This document shows, in pieces, positions 25,855 to 38,150 of a stretch of 64,000 nucleotides of DNA. The first letter of the stretch is position 1. Each line of letters opens with the position of its first letter. The notes beneath the pieces are model-generated. The model saw nothing but the letters and a program-made list of their open reading frames with translations, had not been told where the DNA came from and ran no database searches. The position numbers were made by a program, and so were the translations under genes. Source of the DNA: Vitis vinifera (lineage: Eukaryota; Streptophyta; Magnoliopsida; Vitales; Vitaceae); the NCBI RefSeq assembly GCF_030704535.1, contig NC_081820.1, positions 439,001 to 503,000 of the forward strand, in the 5' to 3' direction.

Positions 25855-28800
25855 CAGAGCATGGTTCAAAGTCGCAGTATCGGTCACTAACTCGGAGGGT
25901 CGCGAGGCATATCGTTCTCAGTGTATCGGTTTGGTATCGGGTGATATGTAAAATAAGCTAATTAAAAAATTCAAAAAAATAAAAAAATATTATGTAAATC
26001 ATTAGAAAAATATATACAATTGAATAAGCTCAAAAAACTAATAAAATAAAATTGTTTCACATTTAACATTATTTAAATAGTTATAAAAGTATCTGCTCAA
26101 AGTTATTTATGATAATGCTAATAAAAGAAAGTTATTTTATTTCAAATATAATAACATTTTTACTAACAAACATACAATACAATAATCAATTCCATGTTGA
26201 ATGACAAAGGGGTTCAAAATCATCATCATCAGTCCTACTACGAGTATACAAATTGGGGTGGCAATTCCCATAGTGAGGATATGGTTGAAAGAGTTGTTCA
26301 TAACTCGAATATGTTGGGTGAGATGATTGGCTTGATGATCTATAATCAGGAAAATATGGTTTCGAAGGCTGTTCAAGATCAACACCATATTGATAGTATC
26401 CAAAACCTCGATAAGCAATGCTACTGCTAATAGAAGATTGATCATATCCATATGAGTCACTAGCTTGTGTTCCAGTATTTGAATATCCCTCTGGATGCAT
26501 CATTGGAAATCGATCAAATCATTTCTACTAAAAGTATTGGAAGAGTTATCACGGTCTCTAAAGTTGTGATATGATCTATCATCTACCCCTCTGAAATATG
26601 GCCTTGATCCTATACCCAAATTTTGTAAGTGCTCATCAATATGGTGATAATTTGATCTATGATAATCATGCCCATTAGAATAATCATCATCGTTGGAAAA
26701 TGTAGTTAGTCTTTCCAAATGCTTTCATTGTTCCCATATCTCTGGTCGATATCCATGATCTATATCTTGTGTGATATAGTAATTTTCACCTCCTTATGCC
26801 CATGACATGCCAGGATCTACTTGACTAACATAATCGCCCCCAGTGCTACCATCTCCTCCAGTACCCTCACTAGTGCCACCAACTCCTCTATTGCCTCCAC
26901 TAGTGTCACCACCCCGCCTACTGCCCCTATTGTCACCATCATCACTACTAGAACTTGAAGAAATTGTTCTAAAAGCCTTACCTTCACGATAGGAATCAAC
27001 ATCTCTTTTTCTACCTTCTTCATTAGTGGGAAGACCTTTATCCAACCAATCCAAATTATCAGATGATAAAATAGGCTCATTTCCTTCTCATATCCACTCA
27101 TATAATATATCATCATCATTAAAGACATGATTCAGATCAATTGGATTGTATAAATCTTCATTGCTTCGCTCTTGCATCAAATTCTTAACTCGATATTGTA
27201 GTGCACATAAACTAACTTATGCAACTTTTTCATTGTCAAATGGTTGCGCAACTTTGTATGAATGAATGACTATGTGCTCCAATTTCTTTCACAACCTGAT
27301 GAAGAACAAGTTTGACTTAAAATTTTAACAACAATCTTTTGTAGATGTGGACCTTCGTCGCTATAGTTGTTCCACCATTCAGCTATAATAAAGAAAATGC
27401 ATACTTATTAATCACTATGATATATTTAACAAAAAATGATGATAATTTCTTATTTTTAATAGACATAAATGTATTGAGTACTTGGAAGAGATTGATTTAT
27501 TGCTTTATTTATAAGTACACTTCCAAATTCTTCTTGGCCGTCAACAAATAATTTCACCTACATCATTAACATTTTCTTTTTTGTTAATGCACATTACATA
27601 TACAAAATGCATTATATAAAGGTCACAAACTATTATTATACCTCGTTAATAGCTTTTGCTTGTCTATTCAAATCTGGCTCTAATCTCTTGATAACCTCCT
27701 TTAATCCAAGTTTAATTTTCGGATGGTTGGAGAAATGCTTTGAATATTGGAACATTGGATTTAAAAATATATGCTGCCATAAGTTAAATAATGATCAGTT
27801 TATAATAATTTGTACTTGAAAAAAATAAAAAATATATATAAAGAATTTTTTTATTACCTGCAGCATGCAAATGTCTGTGTAATTGACCTTCCCACCTTCT
27901 ATCAATGACTTCCCAATACTTTTCCCATTGCTTGACTGATGCCTTGATAACGAATTTAGCTCTATCCATTGCTTCATAAAAGATTGATAGTGTGGGTTTT
28001 TTATTTTGATCAACCAATTTCAATACTTTGACGAGAGGTTCCATGATGGTTTGAACTTCTCCTGTCTTTTTCCAAAATCGATCAATTAAGATAAGGTTGG
28101 ATACCTTATCTCTTAGACTTTTTCTGCTCCTATCTTTATTAAATTCACACCACTCATTTGTTGTGCACATTCTCTTCAAATCAGCCTCATAACGTATAAG
28201 ACTCTCAAGTGAAATGAATTCAGTGGCAAAACGGGTTATTCCTGGACTTAATAGATCTCTATCCTTGGTGAACACTTTCATCAGATTCACTACTTTCAAG
28301 CTATTATAAATAAATCATGTGATCATCTTAGCTTGATCTAATGTCTCCTTAATCTGTTTCATGCTTGCAATATCTTCAAGCATTAAATCAATATAGTGGG
28401 CTACACAAGGAGACCAAAACAAATGCTTCCGCTTCTCCATCAACAACATACCGACTGCTTTAAAACATGCCTCATTATCAGTGACTCTTGAACAACATTT
28501 TCCTCCCCAACCTCCTCTACAACTTTATCCATAAGGAAAAAGATGTAGTTTACTGTCTTAGGTATGTTGGTACTGTCAACTGAAGAATGGTATATCATAC
28601 TTCTATCACAATAAATCATGAAATAGATGATAGACTTTCTAGTCCTAGAACTCCAACCATCACACATGATTGTGCACCCATATATAGGCCATTTAGCCTT
28701 CAATGTTGTTATGTATACCTCAAGCTCTTACATCTCCTCTTCCAAATATGTATTTCCAATTTGGTATCCCGTGGGACCCTTGATGCCTGAACCTACTTCT

Positions 28801-29476
28801 GCTATGGTATCAATCATTGATTGATAGTAAGGCCCACTGTTAGCTGCATTAAAGGGTATTGCATTAAAGAGAAAGAATTTAGAAATAGCTTTACCCACTT
28901 TCTTCATGCCTTCAGTAGAAAAAAAGCTTTTTATTGATTTCTGCTTTGATGGGAACATGTAGGATCCATTCCTTTTGGAGGTATGCTAGCTTCTTCTCTT
29001 ACACTGAAGCTACGTGTCAGTCCACGCTTAATCCTAGCATTAGAAGGTTGTGAGTAACTACCACATTTCTGATGCTCTTGTCCACATTCTTCAAAAATTC
29101 GACGACTTTCTTTCATTACTTGTTTCATTTGTCTTCTTTCAAAATTAGCCATAGCAACTTCCTCAATTTCATCATCAGAATCACCCTCATTAATTTCATA
29201 GAAATTTTCTCTATTTAAGGAACTCAAAAGTCTTTTTTTTTTCTTTAACTGTGATTTTTCTTTTGAAGTATTAGACATATATTGTCTAACACTATGTGAC
29301 ACTTCTATCGATACACGTGGACATCCTTCCACTTGTCTGAATATATATGTGATGTGTTGCTTTAATCTTGTTATACCACCATGTATAACTTTCCCACAAT
29401 ATATACACTTTGTGGTTCTTCTACTACCACCAATAGGTTCTGCATGCTCCCAACCAATATCATGTTTTGAGGCCAT
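25855..29476 (-). mobile_element. hAT-superfamily DNA transposon, decayed
   Basis: Most of a plant hAT element of the BED / DUF659 / hAT-dimerisation class on the minus strand. The coding region runs from 29476 to about 26190. The likely 3' terminal region, with a sequence beginning AGCATGGTTCAAAGTCGC, starts near 25858. The matching inverted end was not found to the right of 29476, so the 5' terminus is lost or diverged, and target duplications could not be defined. The coding region is broken by stops and frameshifts, so the copy cannot make its own transposase. Confidence 0.8.
26186..29476 (-). pseudogene. hAT transposase pseudogene (BED finger, DUF659, dimerisation domain)
   Basis: The start MASKHDIGWEHAEP is followed by a BED-type zinc finger (Cys24, Cys27, then His41 and Cys52) and an acidic linker (29476-28931). 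After a frameshift comes the DUF659-type region, including GPTGYQIGNTYLEEE and YGCTIMCDGWSSRTRK (28958-28440). The central region lies at 28299-27858. Downstream exons with GT-AG borders can be followed: about 27785-27645 (FLNPMFQYSKHFSNHP), 27557-27482 (FVDGQEEFGSVLINKA) and 27382 onward (EWWNNYSDEGP). The last holds the hAT dimerisation signature SSSGCERNWST, cut by TAG where Trp is expected (about 27269). A Ser/Gly/Asp-rich tail follows in several frames to about 26190. Expected role: cut-and-paste transposition. This copy is dead. Confidence 0.82.
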
Positions 29477-29760
29477 TTTGAAATTTTAACCTAACCATGT
29501 ATAAAAGGAAAACAACTTACTTTTCAAATTAAATATATATAAACACATTTATATAAGAATTATAATATTCAATTTTCCACTCACTTATATGTTTCATATT
29601 GTTACCATATAAAAATAAATTTTACTAAAAAAGCAATAAACACGATCTCACCTAAGTTCATCATTTTTTGTTTTCCACTTATTTATATGTTTTTTTTAAT
29701 TAAAATAAATAATAGTTAAATAAATGAATATTTTTATAAAAAAAATTCTTTTTAAAAAGT

Positions 29761-30305
29761 TTGTTTTGATAATTATTGATTTCCTATTGTAATTTAATTG
29801 TAGAATATTATAAAATAAAAAATCTACATGATATAATGAAGTAAAATTGATTCAAATATAAGTGTAATTGACCATGTAAATGCATACCCTTCATTCCGTA
29901 TTATTAAATCATTTATGATTATTTGAAAAAAAAAATAATTATTAATTTTCTAATGTAATTTAATTTTGTAATATTATAAGGTAAAAACATAAATTAAAAA
30001 TACAATATTCATACCATATAAATTTTACCATATAAATGTACTTTATATTTCTATACCATACAAAAATAATTTAGTGAACCAATTTATTGTTTTGATAATT
30101 ATTGATTTCCTATTGTAATTTAATTGTAGAATATTATAAAATAAAAAATCTACATGATATAATGAAGTAAGATTGATTCAAATATAAATGTAATTTACCA
30201 TGTAAATGAATACCCTTCATTCCATATTATTAAATCATTTATGATTATTTGAAAAATAAATAAATAATTATTAATTTTCTAATATAATTTAATTTTGCAA
30301 TATAG
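29761..30305 (+). repeat. Tandem duplication, about 220 bases at 326-base spacing
   Basis: The segments 29761-29980 and 30087-30305 are nearly the same, including GATTTCCTATTGTAATTTAA and ATACCCTTCATTCC. Non-coding, just upstream of the dead hAT transposase gene. Confidence 0.8.
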
Positions 30306-31754
30306 TATTAATGTAATTGAGTAATACAAAAAAATTTTTGTCACTAATATAATTTAAATTTATTTATACTAATATAAAATTGAGTGATATTTTTAAAATA
30401 TTCAATACAATTTCTTGTACATTATATTTTGTAGCATTATACAAAATTTTATATAAAATATAAAACATTTATTCAACCAAGCAATGTAACATTTCAGAGC
30501 TCATGATATCACTTAATAATAACATTATAAAAGATTTTAATGATAATTTTACTCAATACTATTTGACTAATTATATGTCAAATGTCAAATTTTCTCCTTA
30601 TTGATTTAAAAAAAATAATATTATTAGCATAAAAAATAAAGTGGACAACTAGGAAAAGAAAATTAATTTATTTTAATATCTTGTATGATAAGACTCTTTG
30701 AAATTATGTTGTAACATTGGTGATTATCATTAGTGAGTAACTACTTGGCAATTCTAATTCAAATGAAAGATCAAGTATTAAAACTATCTTGAGATTTACT
30801 CAATTTATTAAAACCTAATTAGTTAAAAATGATGAAAATAATCCTTATATTTGAAGAGTAACTCATTTTTTTATATATATAAATACCCTTGATTATTTTA
30901 AGTATTTACATGAATGCTTTAAAAGAAATAATTATTTTATAAGAAAAAAATGAGTGTTTTTTTAAAATGATGCCAAAAAAATAATGAAGGGTTATATTTC
31001 CAAAATTAGGTTTTCAATAACCTTTTTAATTAAATAAGTCATTCACTAATGCTATATTTGGTTTATGAATATTAGAGGAAAAAAAAAAACTAAACAAATT
31101 TAAGGTTAATAAATTATTTTTGTATGGCTCTTTTAATTCATTTTATTTATTTATTTTTCTATATAAAGATTATATAATTTAAAAATATATAAATGTTTAG
31201 CTAATTTTTAATTGCAGCTGATTCTCTTTTATATTGTTTATGATAAAAATAGTGAAAAAAATAAATAAATTTTCTTAATAATTTTTTGGGAATCAAATAT
31301 AACCTAAACGAAGGTTTAGTATCTATTACAAATGAGTACTTATAATTTTTTACTTATATATGGAAAATTAGATTATACCATAGTTGAAGAATATAAAACA
31401 AAAATCAAAGACCATTCAACCAAAGACTAATAGATCACATCTCAATGATGGTCAATCACCCAACTGGGCTAAGATGAATTTTAATTAATCACTTAATAAA
31501 TAAATTAGTATTTAATATCACTTGTCATTGTATAAAATAAAAAATAATGACTGATTTTATTAAGAGTATTAAGAAATTGATAAAATGTATAATTTAATGG
31601 TGATAATAATTTTAAAATATTAAAGATATGCAGTTATGTTTTCTCATTTATGTGATGGATGAAAGTCAATCAAATTAACCTGTACATGAAGTTAATTTGG
31701 AAGAAACTAATCACACTAATTTAGACTACAATCTTAGATGATTTACAATCAAAT
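30306..31754. other. AT-rich intergenic, no gene seen
   Basis: Only short frames. The right part (about 31650-31754) may be the rest of the Copia LTR displaced by the CACTA insertion. Confidence 0.3.
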
Positions 31755-32399
31755 CACTACAATAAAATTGATTATTAGTGACAATAAATTTTGTCGCAGA
31801 AGATAATAATATTGTCGCCAAATAAATTTTGCGATGAAAATTCTTTCGTTTCATGGATGTCGCCAATTCCTCGTCGCGAAAAGTTTTAGCAACAAATTAA
31901 ATATTTCGTCTCGAAAATTATACAGAGAAAAAAAATTGTGTCTAATAATTTTTTATGATGAAAAAATTTGTTGCTAAATATTTAAACTTTTGTTGCTAAA
32001 TATACTCAGTGAAAATTAAGTTGTCGCCAATTGGTAAAAAAAACCAACAACAAAATTGATATTTTTGTTAGTAAATAGATTTTGTTACAAAACCCTATTT
32101 TGTTACCAATGGTTAAGGTTATATATATATATATATATAATTTTAAATTAAATCATATCTTATTCAATTAATATTACATTGCTTAAGTTTTATAAAATTA
32201 TAACACCTGATTTAATAATTAAATTATGTGATAAGATAGGTCAAATTAATATATAATTGATAATATTGCCACCAATACAAAAGAATATTTGTTATATCCA
32301 CATATACAAATAAAGGTACCAAACATTACAATCCATATTTGAAAAATATGATAAGTTCCAAAACAAAAAGAAAAATAACAAACTAAAAATATTTACATG

Positions 32400-35203
32400 T
32401 GCAAAATTTTATAAAATTAAAAAAACACAAGTAAAAAAACTAAAATATACATCAACTCTCGAGGTTTATTTGATGCAATCCATCTAAATCTTGATAAGGA
32501 TGTGGTAATCAAGGTTCATGAACTCTGACTCTTGATATATCCAAATCTCGAGCCTCATAGTTATGTTCATATTTCAACCTCTATGAAGGCTTGAGCACTT
32601 TCTAGCATTAGTTTGCCTTTGTAATTCCAACTCTTTTTCTACAAATAAGGAAAGTCAAATTGTGTGAGATACAATTAATTGAATAAATGAAAGTTCCATG
32701 AATACATTCAAATAAAATTTAAACGTCTAACTCTCATCCTATTTTTATTAAATGCCTGAGGCACAATGCAAATGTCCAAAGTCCAAAAGCTACAATAATA
32801 ACCCAAGCCCAATATCTAATATAAATGTTCAAGCCCAATATCCAAAATTCCATACAAATATCCAAAGCCCACATGAAATAGTAATGAGTTCCAAGCCCAA
32901 ATAACCAATATAAATATCCAAACCTGACAAGCCCAATATACAATACAAATGTTCAAGCCCAAATCAAATAATAATAACAATACCCAAACCCACTATCCAA
33001 TATAAATGCCCAAAGTCCAAATCAAATAATAATAACAATATCCAAGCCCAACATCCAATATAAATATCTCAACCCAATATTCAATAAAAATGTCCAAGCC
33101 CAAAAGTCCATACAATTATTCAAAGCCCAAATCTAAAAAATGAAAATAATTAGGCCCAAATTTAATATTTCAAATTAAAATACAAATTCAATACACAATA
33201 ATTAATCAATACAAATTAAAAACATGTTAACTTAAAATTAAATCATTCAAAATAAAATCCCAAAATCATCTAAATCCAACCCCTTTACACACAATATTCA
33301 AATTAACCAAAAACTTAAACACAATATTCAAATCAACATTCAAATTAACCCCAAAATTCACACACAATATTTAAATTAACCAAATATACCCAATGTCCAA
33401 ATTAACCCAATATCTAAATACAATTATCAAAACAACCCAAAATTTACACAATATTAAAATCAAATAAATGCAAATTTAACATTAATAATACCCAAAATTA
33501 ACCAAAAGCCCAAAATCAATAAGTTAAATATCCAAGGCCCAAACCAATGCATATATTAAAGCCCAACTGAAATAATAATAACAATACTAAGTTCAATATC
33601 CAAATCCACAATTATTTCCCAATTAATCACATACCTACTAAAGCAACAGGTTTAAGACTATAAACTAGAAAATGGGTGAAATATTGGAGGAAAAGAGCAT
33701 TTTATAAGCAGAATTGGGAACTAAATTGAGGAAAATTTTAAAATGCTCCTCCCTACATCACCAATCTATCCCAAACTACACATACTCTCTCTTCCCCCTC
33801 TACAAACACTGATCTTAAATCTAAAAGTGCAAACACAGCCCCAATTTGCCTTACAATAATCCAACCCATAAGACCATAGAAACATATCAATAAGTCCTAT
33901 ATTACACTGACATACATGAAAATTGACAAAATGAACCTTTCCCAAAGAATCCTAGAATGCAAACTAAATCTCCAAAATTATTTTGCTAAAAAAAATTCCT
34001 TCTTATAATAAATTAAGTAAACGGATATAAGAAGTTGTTTTTGTATAATGGTTCAACCAAACCAAATTGTTGAATTAGCCTAGTTTTACAGAGGATTTTG
34101 TCTCTTCAGGCTCCAAATATTAAAAATCCAAGATTCAAAATTTCCTTTTCCACAGCCTATCAAAGCAAAAAAAAGAAGAAGGTATATGCATTCTTTTTCC
34201 TTAGTTTCTCAACAACCAAAGAAAAAAGAATCAAGATTACAAGCGCTTCAAATCTTGGAGTGAGATAATTGCAGATAAATTAGTTGAATAACACCACAAG
34301 AAACTCGAAATTCAACAGAAACAAACATAAATAAGTTCTAAATACAAACATGCATGGCAAAGAACAAAGAAATCACCTTGTGATAGAGTGCTTTCCATGC
34401 ATTATCATCATTCGCAGCCTTCCGCATTAACGAATTGGTCATCAAAAGCCGGCATAGACTCGGATAATCCAAGTAACTCAGTGCATGAGTCGTAATCTCC
34501 GGCACCAACTGCTCCATCATCGAGGCCCCCGTCTGCCGCTCCGATACCACTAGAGCCCTATCTTGCATCTCCTCTGCACCACCGTTCAAGTACGTCGCCG
34601 CAGCCGCCATTGCTGGTTGAGAGAGTAGGGTTTTTTTTTTTTTTTTTTTCGGGGGGGGGGGGGGAGAAGAAAGAAGAATGGGAGGGAAAAGGAAAAAAGA
34701 AGGGAGGGAAAAAGAGAGGGGGGCGGCGGGAAGTTAGGGTTTTGGAGGAGAAAGTGAGGAGAGAGAAAAAATAATAAAATATTAATAATAAGATAAAGAA
34801 AAATGAGAAAAAGAAAATAATAATAAAAATATAAAAATGGAATAAAATAACTAATAATAATAATAACAAAAAATAAACTTAAAAAGGGATGAATGGACAA
34901 AAAATATCAAATATATTTAAATTTGAAATACAAAAATAAAAAAATGGGTTCAAAATCAATACAAAATAAAATTAAGACAATTTTTGAGGTTTACAAATAA
35001 TAATAATAATAATAATAATTTAAAGGGATGAGTGGGTCAAAACAATCAAAAATCTTAAAATTGAAAACTAAGTATAAAATTTGGCAGATTTAAAGGGAAG
35101 AGTGGGTCAAAACAATTAAAAGTCTTAAAATTGAAAATTGAGTATAAAATTGGGTTCATAATCAATACAAAATAAAATTAAGACAAATTTTGGGGTCTAC
35201 AAA
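32400..35203 (-). repeat. LTR-like repeat with degenerate tandem motif
   Basis: On the minus strand the segment begins TGTAGACCCCAAAATTTGTC (35203), almost as the segment ending at 43975 does, which suggests related LTR-like termini. The part at about 32800-33130 is a degenerate tandem array of units like AAGCCCAATATCCAATATAAA. A local duplication covers about 34890-35120. No coding sequence other than the F-box exon. The left boundary is uncertain. Confidence 0.4.
34377..34610 (-). pseudogene. F-box gene first exon, isolated (captured fragment)
   Basis: An ATG-led exon of 78 codons (34610-34377) ending ...NAWKALYHK at a GT splice donor. It holds an F-box-like segment from about residue 34 (LVPEITTHALSYLDYPSLCRL) with a later RKAANDDNAWK. 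It resembles the first exon of plant F-box proteins with an NTF2-like tail (SKIP8-type), a tentative match from memory. The minus-strand sequence that follows looks like intron for several hundred bases, and no second exon was found before the repeats near 33.6 kb. The fragment lies within the CACTA-bordered block, so I infer capture by a mobile element. Just upstream are long T and G homopolymers (34629-34665). Confidence 0.6.
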
Positions 35204-35888
35204 TATATTTGTCATTTATATGTAACATCTTTATCTTTTATTAATAGTTTTACAAATTTATCCTTGATTTTAAATACCTTATTGTTTTTGACACAATAAA
35301 ATAATTAAATAATATGATTTTAATTAATAATAATGATTAAGAATAATAATTTATACTACTAAGGGAGGGTATTAGGTCTTAGGAAGGATTAGGAGAAGGA
35401 AAAAAAATTTCAAGATTACAAGTGTTAGTATGGAGGAAAGTACATGTAGAGAATACATGGAATATATGTTTATGCTTTATAAGAAAGTAACTAAGGTTAG
35501 AATTGAAACGACTAAATTGAATCTTTATATAAGAATATTAAAATCAGTAAAATTATCAATTTGAAATATTATATAAAAATAATTTATTAATTTTAAATAT
35601 AAATATAACAACTTTTGTTTTAGTCTCATTGTAGCATTGTTGGAGATTTTATCAGTAATAGATTAAACTTTCTGAAAGTGGATCAATAATGAATATTATG
35701 ATAGAAGAGTTACATAATATTAGTAATAAATGATTTTTATCTTTCACTTTATATATGACTAGCTAGACATTTAAAACCTAAACATTTGTGCTAGAATACC
35801 TTTTTTTTTTTTTTTGATATTATTACATTTGATTATATTATGTTTAGTTTTAAAATATTTAATATTAAATTAAGATTCATTTTATAAG

Positions 35889-36880
35889 TCTTTATATTTA
35901 ATAGGTGTAATATCATGAAACAAGGTTAGGTTAGCTTGATGGTGGGCAGAGAAGTATTTAAACTTTTGGTTGAGGGTTCGAATCCCCCAACTTTAAAAAT
36001 TTGGAGCCAAATTTTGGGACGGCGGAAAAAAATATATTTTAAATTTAATATTTAATCATTTTTAAATTTTTAGTCCTTTTTAATCCTATTAAATTAATCA
36101 ATATTATATATTTTATACATATAATATAAATTTAATATAATATAAATATAAAATATGTAATATAAAAAAATTGGATTCAAATTTCAAATTGAATTAAAAA
36201 AATACATTTAATATTAAATTAAGATTCATTTGATTCAATTATATTTAATAATAGAAAATAAATAATAATTGTATATATATATATATATATTTTTTTTTAA
36301 TTTAATATTTAATAATTTTTAAATTTTTAGTCCTTTTTAATCCTATTAAATTAATTAATATTATATATATTATATATTTTATAAATATATTATATATTTA
36401 ATATAAATATAAAAGAAATTGAATTCAAATTTTAAATTGAATTAAAAAATATTTTTAATATTAAATTAAGATTCATTTGATTCAATTGTATTTAATAATA
36501 CAAAATAAAATGACGATTATATATAAATTTTTTAACATTTAATTAATATATTAATGATATAGAAAAAAAGATTTGTGAAGAAAATTATTATGATTATTTT
36601 CATGTTGGAATATTTTTATTTAATTATTTATTAAAATAATTCTTTTTAATATATAAAGAAAATTTTCATTTTTTCCTTTATAAGTCTTTAGATTTAATAG
36701 GTGTCATTCTTTATATCCAAAGCTAAGTTAGCTTGATCGTGGGTGGGTGAGCATTTGAAGTTTTTGGTTGGGGTTTGGGGCAACCATATGACAAAAAATA
36801 TATTATATATTATTAATAAAATATTTTAAATTTAATATTTAATAATTTTTAAATTTTTAGTCCTTTTTAATCCTATTAAA

Positions 36881-36942
<62 letters not shown>

Positions 36943-37440
36943 TTATAAATATAATATATATTTAATATAATATAAGTAATAATATAAATATAAAAATATA
37001 TAATTTAAAAAAAATTGAGTTCAAATTTTAAATTGAATTAAAAATATATATTTAATATTAAATTAAGATTCATTTGATTCAATTGTATTTAATAATACAA
37101 AATAAATGATGATTACATATACTTTTTTTAATATTTAATTAATATATTAATGATATAGAAAAAAAGATTTGTAAAGAAAATTATTATGATTATTTTCATG
37201 TTGGAATATTTTCATTTAATTATAAAATAATTATTAATTATTTATTAAAATATTTCTTTTTAATACATATGTAAATTTTTCATTTTTTTTTTAATTTATA
37301 AGTCTTTATATTTAATAGGTATCATACCATATAACAAATGTTAAGTTACCTTGATGATGGGTGGGTGAATATTTAAACTTTTATTTGGGGTTCGAATACC
37401 CAACTCCAAAATTTTGGAGCGAATTTTGGGGTTGGAAAAA
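35889..37440 (+). repeat. Nested repeat array with tRNA-like promoter boxes
   Basis: Four recognisable blocks recur. Block A (GTCTTTATATTTAATAGG...) starts near 35889, 36691 and 37302. Block B (TTTAGTCCTTTTTAATCC) lies near 36075, 36325 and 36858. Block C (ATTCATTTGATTCAATT) lies near 36225, 36475 and 37068. Block D (TTAATGATATAGAAAAAAAG) lies near 36550 and 37147. Block A in copy 1 contains TAGCTTGATGG (35932) and GGTTCGAATCC (35975), like RNA polymerase III A and B boxes. An AT microsatellite sits at 36887-36938. No coding sequence. Confidence 0.55.
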
Positions 37441-38150
37441 ATGGCGAAATATTGAAAGCTTTTATATTTGGTAACATTTTAATCCTTGAATGTAACATTA
37501 TTTGAAAAATATATTTAATGTGTAATAAAATGTAGATTCTAATTTATATAAAAGGATTTCACAAACAAAAATATTATATCAAATTATTCAACTCATTTTA
37601 TGTAATCCAACAACTAAGAGTCATATGTGTGTAACCTAAATCAATATATAATTATAAAAATAAAAAATTTATATTTTCAATAAATATGTGGATTGTAAGA
37701 TATTAAAATAAAATATGTTTGAATATTATAAAGTATTATCTAATCTTAATTATTAATATATCATATGAAATAAATTTTAAAATAATATTTTATACCATGT
37801 TGCAAAATAACAATAGGCGACAAACAAATTTTATCCCTAAAATTTTATAATATTCTTTAGTAATAAAAATTTCAATAAAATATTTTGTTGTGAAAAATAT
37901 ATCTTGCGACAAAATAATTGTCACTAAATATTCATTATTGTTGCAAAAAAATTTCATGAATAACTTACTAGCATGACTTTCTCACTGTCAATATTTTTTT
38001 GTGACAAAAGTTACATTTTTGTCACTAAATTTGTTACGCCTAATAAATTTTGCGACGATTTTTAAATTTTGTCACTAATAATAACATTTAGTGACAAATT
38101 TTTTTTCCCACATTAAAACTTCGTCACTAATTTTCCTATTTCTTGTAGTG

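Larger units (their letters stand above)
31755..38150. mobile_element. CACTA-type (En/Spm) non-autonomous element, tentative
   Basis: The left border reads CACTACAATAAA (31755) and the right border, on the minus strand, CACTACAAGAAA (38150): 11 of 12 bases agree and begin with the CACTA signature. Inside both ends are subterminal repeats of the type TTAGTGACAAAATTTTGTCGC, in inverted orientation. The 3 bases outside are AAT and AAA, a partial match to a 3-base target duplication. No transposase was seen in the 6.4 kb interior, which holds LTR-like sequence, an F-box exon and AT-rich repeats. The right end sits in the Copia LTR. Two separate smaller elements are an alternative. Confidence 0.55.

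Noticed and set aside
34558-34900. Overlapping frames of about 100 codons on the minus strand
   Set aside because: Phe/Leu/Ser/Pro-rich translations of homopolymer and pyrimidine-rich sequence upstream of the F-box exon.
35932-35990. Possible tRNA gene
   Set aside because: A and B boxes are present, but no cloverleaf with an acceptor stem could be drawn.
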